8,389 nt of DNA. It comes from DASSFZ01 sp036514635 (GTDB taxonomy: Bacteria > Chloroflexota > Anaerolineae > Fen-1058). Where the stretch lies: contig DATBWU010000234.1 in the NCBI GenBank assembly GCA_036514635.1, forward strand, positions 1-8,389, read 5' to 3'. This document shows positions 4,931 to 8,389 of this stretch, in pieces. The notes beneath the pieces are model-generated. The model ran no database searches, was not told the DNA's origin, and saw nothing but the letters and a program-made list of their open reading frames with translations. The stretch's first letter is position 1, and every line of letters starts with the position of its first letter. Made by a program: the position numbers and the translations under genes.

Positions 4931-7126
4931 TCAATCTATCTGAAGCCTTCCCCCTCGCTCGACCATCGCTACCTTCGTTCCCGGCGGTGGATTCTTCTCC
5001 AGAAGGAAATCGGCCAGCGGCTCGCGCACATATTTCTGGATAATTCGTCGCAGCGGGCGCGCACCCCATTCGGGATGATCATTCTGCGCCAGCAACCACA
5101 TTCGCGCGGCGTCGCTGATCTCCAAGGCAATCCCACGCTCGGTCGCCAGCCTCGTTTCTTTCTTCAGCATCAGGTCGAGCACCTTGCGCAGCGCTTCCGG
5201 CGATAGTGGGTTGAACATGATGATGTCGTCCAGCCGATTCAGGAACTCCGGGCGAAAGTGACGCTTCATGACTTCCAGGGCTAAGTCGCGCGCCCGATCG
5301 CCCAGGGATAAGTCGACCAGAAACTCCGCGCCGAGGTTGCTGGTCAAGATGATCACCGCATCGGCAAAAGACGCTACGCGACCCTGCCCATCGGTCAGGC
5401 GACCTTCGTCCATCATTTGCAGCAGCACATCGAGGATGCGCGGATGTGCCTTCTCGCACTCGTCGAACAGGGCAACGCAATACGGCGTCTGTCGCACGCG
5501 CTCGGTCAGCTGCCCGCCACCCTCGAAGCCGATGTAACCCGGCGCGGCCCCGATCAGCCGGTTGAGGGAATCTTCCTGCTGATACTCGGTCATGTCGAGC
5601 GTGATCAAGTTGTCCTCACTGCCGAACATGAACTCGGCCAGCGCTTTCGCCAGCTCCGTCTTGCCCACGCCCGTCGGGCCGAGGAACAGAAACGATCCGA
5701 TCGGCCGCCTGGGGTCTTTCAGCCCAACGCGCGCCGTCTTCACTGCGCGGCTCACCGCCAACACGGCTTCATCTTGCCCGATGAGGCGCCACTTCAAATA
5801 CTCGGCCATCTGCGCGTACCGGGCGCGCTCGTCCGCGCCGAGTTTCGTCGCCGGGATGCCCGTCATCTGGCTGAGAGCCAGCATCACGTCATCGGGATCG
5901 AGCGTCGCATCGGGCGGCAGGTCGGGCCGAAACGCCAGGTTCGTCTGCGTCGACATGCGCACCAGCGCGCACGCGCGATGCAGCAGTTGCATCGCCGCGC
6001 CGGGCAGCGATGTCGCCGTCAGATAGCGCGCCGCCATCGCCGCGATCGTCGAGGTCGATCCGGCGGCGATCTTCAATCCGTATTCGCGGGCGATGTGCGG
6101 CTCGTGCAGGTTCAGGATGTGCGTCGTCTCCTCGACCGACGCGGGCGGCACTTTCAGCACCTGTGCATTCCTGGCAATACTCGATTGCGCTTGCAGCCGC
6201 TCGCTGTACTCGCTCTCGCTGGCCGTGCCGATAACGATCGCATCCGAATCCATGAATGCCTTTGCCATCGCCTTCTCGGCCTGTGCAAGCTCGGCGCGGC
6301 CCGGCCCGCCGAAGAACCGCGCCAGGTGAGGCACAAACAGCACACCGTGTTTGGCCTGCCCGATCCCGGCACGCGCAGCCTCCACCGGGTTGTCGAGCAG
6401 CGCCTGCTCCGAAATCTCGATCATCGACTCGATGCCTGCCGGTCCCTTGCCTTCGGCAATCAACAAGGCGAGACTCGCGGCCAGCGACCGTTTCCCGACG
6501 CCCGCCGGCCCGACCAGGATGACGTGCCGATGCGACGACACCGACAGCAGGCTGATCAGCTCGCGCAGCAGGCTCTCGCGGAAGAAAACCGGCGGGCGCT
6601 CGCCCGATTTCGCCTCGGCGATCCAGTCGCGCGTCGTCATGCGCTTGCTGATCGACCGATCGCGCAAATAGTCTGACAACGCCGCCGGCGTAATGCCGCG
6701 CGCCTGCAACACGCCGGCCGTGCTCACGCCTGACTGCGACAGTGCACTCAACAGGTGTTCGCTGCCGATCCACACTTCGTCTTGCGCCTGCGCGATCGTC
6801 AGCGCATCGTCGAGCGCTTTCAGCATCTCATCGGACAGCTCCACCTGCCCGCCGCCGGTCGTCTTGAACACGAAATCCGTCGGGCGGCCCGCGTGCGTCT
6901 TGATCTGCGCCTCGACCGTGCGTTCCAATTCATCGATCTTGAAGCCGCGTTCGGCGGCGATTTTGTCGAGGATGCGCCGTGCCGCCGTGTCGGGCGTGCG
7001 AATGATTGCCAGCAGTGCGATCTCCGGCATCAGCATGCGCTTGCCGAACGTCGGCATCAACCGGGCAGCGGCATTCAACACTTCAGAGGTGTGCTTCGAG
7101 AGGAGGTTCGGATTGAGTGTGCCCAT
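4931..7126 (-). CDS. Divergent Clp/Hsp100 AAA+ ATPase with degenerate first ATPase domain
   Basis: A 731-aa two-domain Clp/Hsp100 unfoldase, ClpA-sized. Order: double Clp N-domain (about 4-157), first AAA+ domain (about 185-400), second AAA+ domain (about 445-640) and C-terminal small domain. The second domain looks intact: Walker A GPTGVGKT (483-490), pore loop GYIGF (530-534), Walker B VALFDE (551-556), sensor 1 in LTSN (594-597), arginine finger R631 in FLNRLDD, and sensor 2 in WGARPLRR. The first keeps Walker A GPAGVGKR (206-213), but its Walker B reads LFVPH (263-267) where family members have LFIDE. The KYRGEFE pore segment is missing, and the usual ARRF reads ARNA. There is no ClpB-type coiled-coil insertion, and no obvious IGL/IGF-type ClpP-docking tripeptide before FRPEFLNR. 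It may be a remodelling ATPase independent of ClpP. GTG 7144 is an alternative start; neither start has a Shine-Dalgarno. Confidence 0.85.
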   Translation of the reverse strand: MGTLNPNLLSKHTSEVLNAAARLMPTFGKRMLMPEIALLAIIRTPDTAARRILDKIAAERGFKIDELERTVEAQIKTHAGRPTDFVFKTTGGGQVELSDEMLKALDDALTIAQAQDEVWIGSEHLLSALSQSGVSTAGVLQARGITPAALSDYLRDRSISKRMTTRDWIAEAKSGERPPVFFRESLLRELISLLSVSSHRHVILVGPAGVGKRSLAASLALLIAEGKGPAGIESMIEISEQALLDNPVEAARAGIGQAKHGVLFVPHLARFFGGPGRAELAQAEKAMAKAFMDSDAIVIGTASESEYSERLQAQSSIARNAQVLKVPPASVEETTHILNLHEPHIAREYGLKIAAGSTSTIAAMAARYLTATSLPGAAMQLLHRACALVRMSTQTNLAFRPDLPPDATLDPDDVMLALSQMTGIPATKLGADERARYAQMAEYLKWRLIGQDEAVLAVSRAVKTARVGLKDPRRPIGSFLFLGPTGVGKTELAKALAEFMFGSEDNLITLDMTEYQQEDSLNRLIGAAPGYIGFEGGGQLTERVRQTPYCVALFDECEKAHPRILDVLLQMMDEGRLTDGQGRVASFADAVIILTSNLGAEFLVDLSLGDRARDLALEVMKRHFRPEFLNRLDDIIMFNPLSPEALRKVLDLMLKKETRLATERGIALEISDAARMWLLAQNDHPEWGARPLRRIIQKYVREPLADFLLEKNPPPGTKVAMVERGGRLQID

Positions 7127-7134
7127 CGGGCGTA

Positions 7135-7163
7135 AGAGTAACACGAAAGCGCGTCGGCTTCAA
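7135..7163 (-). promoter_or_regulatory. Weak promoter candidate for the Clp-like gene
   Basis: On the minus strand TTGAAG (7163-7158) and TACTCT (7140-7135) are 17 bp apart. Transcription would begin near 7128, almost on the ATG at 7126, implying a leaderless mRNA. This fits the absence of a Shine-Dalgarno. Both hexamers are poor matches. Confidence 0.25.
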
Positions 7164-7176
7164 CTGCTAAAACAAA

Positions 7177-7241
7177 ACCGCAGAGAACACAGGGTTCGCC
7201 GAGAATTCGAATATCTCGGCGTCCTCCGCGTTCTCCGCGGT
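7177..7241. repeat. Interspersed inverted repeat (ACCGCAGAGAAC type)
   Basis: The 28-bp arms 7177-7204 and 7214-7241 match at 22 of 28 positions as reverse complements, around a palindromic centre (ATTCGAAT, 7205-7212). I recognise the ACCGC(A/G)GAGAAC ... GTTCTCCGCGGT pattern as a type of dispersed intergenic repeat seen in many environmental bacteria; this is memory, not a search. It begins 26 nt after the lipoprotein stop codon in transcription direction and could act as its terminator or a 3'-end stabiliser. No T-run follows. Confidence 0.6.
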
Positions 7242-7267
7242 GAGACCATTCCCGCTCAGTATGGGCG

Positions 7268-8104
7268 TTACTTCTTGATCGAGATATCGCCGTTCTTGAC
7301 GCGGATCACGATGCCGAACGTGGGCGATGCGCCGATCGTGCCTTTGACCGACTTCGACGTGATGTCGCCCTGGAAGGCGAAGTCGCTCGTCAGCGTGCCG
7401 TTCGACGTGAGCGCGTCGATGCCGAACTGGGTGTCGGCCGGCAGCTTCAGGTTGGCGCTGCCGTTGCCCACGTCGATGCGGTTGGCTGCGTTCGACTCGG
7501 CGATCGAACCCTCAAACGATACACCGCCATTGACCGACGACGCCGTGACGCTCGCCACCTCGCGGCCATCGAGGATGATGTTGCCGTTCGTGGTCTTCGC
7601 TGAGATCACGCCGTTTTCGACGCCGCGCACGGTGATGTCGCCATTGCCGGCGGTGACCGTCACGCTGCCCTTGACGCCGTTCACCGAGACCGTGCCATTA
7701 TCGAGCGACACGGTCAACGTCGCCTCGGCGGGGACACTCACGACGAACGACGCCGCCGAATTGGGGGGAACGGCCCCCTTGTGCGTGGCGATCAGTTTCA
7801 CAGTCCCACTCGCCTGCGCCAGAGACAATTGGATATTGTCCAGATCGGCTTTGGCCTGCGCGTCTGTATCGCCGCCGCCGCGCTTGGTCACGTCGACCTG
7901 GACCTTGTCGCTCGCACCGGCGCGCACTTCGATCGTGCCGTTGTAGGTGGTGATGGTCACCTTCACATCGGGATCGACGGTGAATGCCTGCGACGTTTTC
8001 GCTTCGGGCGCGCCTGCGCTTCCACCGCCGCCGCCACATGCGGATAAGAGCAACGCCAGCCCAATGACACTGGCCCATACCCACTTCCGATTGACCGCGC
8101 TCAT
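7268..8104 (-). CDS. Surface lipoprotein with DUF4097-type beta-repeat domain
   Basis: A 278-aa predicted lipoprotein. A positively charged start (NRK) and hydrophobic helix (about 8-20) lead to the lipobox LSAC with lipidated C23, followed by a Gly/Ser linker (GGGGGSAG). Residues about 40-278 form the DUF4097 ('putative adhesin') domain: short beta-strand repeats each turning at an NG or KG, such as NGTIEV, NGTVSVNG, NGDITVRG, NGNIILDG and NGDISIKK. The pattern suggests a right-handed beta-helix-like stack displayed outside the membrane. Function is unknown; an adhesive or envelope-stress role is only suggested by the family name. ATG 8104 has a near-perfect Shine-Dalgarno; the frame is open to 8227, but that extension would bury the signal peptide and promoter. 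The gene lies upstream of the Clp-like gene, with a repeat between them. Confidence 0.85.
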   Translation of the reverse strand: MSAVNRKWVWASVIGLALLLSACGGGGGSAGAPEAKTSQAFTVDPDVKVTITTYNGTIEVRAGASDKVQVDVTKRGGGDTDAQAKADLDNIQLSLAQASGTVKLIATHKGAVPPNSAASFVVSVPAEATLTVSLDNGTVSVNGVKGSVTVTAGNGDITVRGVENGVISAKTTNGNIILDGREVASVTASSVNGGVSFEGSIAESNAANRIDVGNGSANLKLPADTQFGIDALTSNGTLTSDFAFQGDITSKSVKGTIGASPTFGIVIRVKNGDISIKK

Positions 8105-8110
8105 GGTTTG

Positions 8111-8118
8111 ACCTCCTG
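8111..8118 (-). promoter_or_regulatory. Strong Shine-Dalgarno of the lipoprotein gene
   Basis: CAGGAGGT on the minus strand lies 6 nt before the ATG at 8104, so the signal peptide begins at that Met. Confidence 0.8.
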
Positions 8119-8137
8119 AGTGGTTGAGTGCACGCTC

Positions 8138-8164
8138 ATTGTATTCTAGAGCATATCCGGTCAA
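8138..8164 (-). promoter_or_regulatory. Predicted promoter of the lipoprotein gene
   Basis: On the minus strand TACAAT (8143-8138) is a 5-of-6 -10 match. TTGACC (8164-8159) gives a -35 with a 15-bp spacer, shorter than the usual 16-18, so activity may depend on an activator or be modest. Transcription would start near 8131, a leader of about 27 nt containing the Shine-Dalgarno. Confidence 0.5.
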
Positions 8165-8239
8165 TGTGGTACTTGGGATTCTATCGGCGTGTCCGGGTAT
8201 GGTACGTTTAGGCCAAGCGCTCGCCACCTGGCCAGCCGC

Positions 8240-8260
8240 GCCGGGCGCAAATCACCCGGC
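8240..8260. repeat. Short hairpin overlapping the edge of the terminal palindrome
   Basis: GCCGGG (8240-8245) pairs with CCCGGC (8255-8260) around a 9-nt loop. The copied end of this stem (GCCGGGTGA) is the last sequence in the window. Confidence 0.3.
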
Positions 8261-8389
8261 AGTACCACCGATCAATAGGGGGCTGCCCGCGGTCGGCGAG
8301 AAAAACGAGGCGGCCGTCGATCGACGGCCGCCTCGTTTTTCTCGCCGACCGCGGGCAGCCCCCTATTGATCGGTGGTACTGCCGGGTGA
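8252..8389. repeat. Perfect 138-bp palindrome reaching the window end
   Basis: Bases 8252-8320 and 8321-8389 are exact reverse complements, with the axis between 8320 and 8321 and no spacer. The window ends at the right arm, so the true arm length is at least 69 bp but unknown. It contains a terminator-like core at 8301-8340. Perfect, spacer-free palindromes of this size are unstable in cells, so an assembly or library fold-back is a serious alternative to a genuine inverted repeat. Confidence 0.9.
8301..8340. terminator. Bidirectional terminator-like core of the terminal palindrome
   Basis: A GC-rich stem, CGAGGCGGCCGTC (8306-8318) with its complement at 8323-8335, is flanked by AAAAA (8301-8305) and TTTTT (8336-8340). 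With a GATC-type tetraloop at the axis, this is a textbook intrinsic terminator on both strands. A natural terminator of this kind may be the seed from which the longer palindrome arose, biologically or in library preparation or assembly. Confidence 0.6.

Noticed and set aside
4232..6676. Long plus-strand frames (324 and 419 aa) opposite the Uma2, TPR and Clp-like genes
   Set aside because: They are antisense to genes with clear conserved motifs and contain only Arg/His-rich low-complexity translation.
6693..7946. 417-aa plus-strand frame crossing the Clp-like start, a repeat and the lipoprotein gene
   Set aside because: It spans two real genes and an intergenic repeat, with Ser/Thr/Pro-biased translation and no domain.
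8105..8227. 41-codon extension of the lipoprotein
   Set aside because: It would place a charged segment before the signal peptide and cover the promoter and a near-perfect Shine-Dalgarno.
8252..8389. Closed hairpin telomere of a linear replicon
   Set aside because: A fold-back at a terminator hairpin explains the sequence with fewer assumptions, and no protelomerase or phage-plasmid gene is present. It is kept only as a distant alternative in the palindrome finding.

Overview
The window is a GC-rich, gene-dense bacterial segment with nine supported protein genes. Tandem-CBS/ACT, Uma2, PIN/Phd and DUF4097 proteins together with interspersed inverted repeats suggest a Chloroflexota-like environmental bacterium. 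That assignment is an inference from gene content, since there is no rRNA or other marker here. No RNA gene, CRISPR array or complete insertion sequence was seen.

Plus-strand half (1-3664). Bases 1-315 hold no convincing gene but are dense in inverted repeats: two simple hairpins, a 98-bp MITE-like element with 14-bp perfect ends, and two related copies of a two-hairpin repeat, the second ending 15 nt before the first gene. Then come a UbiE/MenG-type quinone methyltransferase (316-1044), a CBS-CBS-ACT regulatory protein (1136-1783) closed by a strong hairpin, and a Phd/PIN toxin-antitoxin pair with a 1-nt overlap (1949-2664). A P1-family (S58) self-processing aminopeptidase follows after only 4 nt (2669-3664). 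The antitoxin, toxin and peptidase probably share a transcript.

Convergence point (3665-3774). This short gap carries a 10-nt periodic CACGAAT-type repeat and a perfect 14-bp-stem hairpin that can serve as a terminator for the converging minus-strand gene.

Minus-strand half (8104 down to 3775). In transcription order: a DUF4097 surface lipoprotein (8104-7268) with a good Shine-Dalgarno and a plausible promoter, an interspersed inverted repeat (7177-7241), an unusual two-domain Clp/Hsp100 ATPase (7126-4931), a TPR protein 36 nt behind it (4894-4406), and a Uma2 nuclease-fold protein (4344-3775) with its own extended -10 promoter. The Clp protein is the most unusual gene: its first AAA+ domain has lost the Walker B acids, the pore loop and one of the paired arginines, while the second is intact, and neither a ClpB middle domain nor an obvious ClpP-docking tripeptide is visible. 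It and the TPR protein look like a two-gene unit, possibly an unfoldase with a dedicated adaptor (inference).

The last 138 bases (8252-8389) are a perfect palindrome with a bidirectional-terminator-like core. It runs to the final base, so its true length is unknown and an assembly or library fold-back must be excluded before any biological reading. I did not find a clearly new multi-gene system. The best leads are the degenerate-D1 Clp with its TPR partner, the structured repeats before the methyltransferase, and the terminal palindrome.
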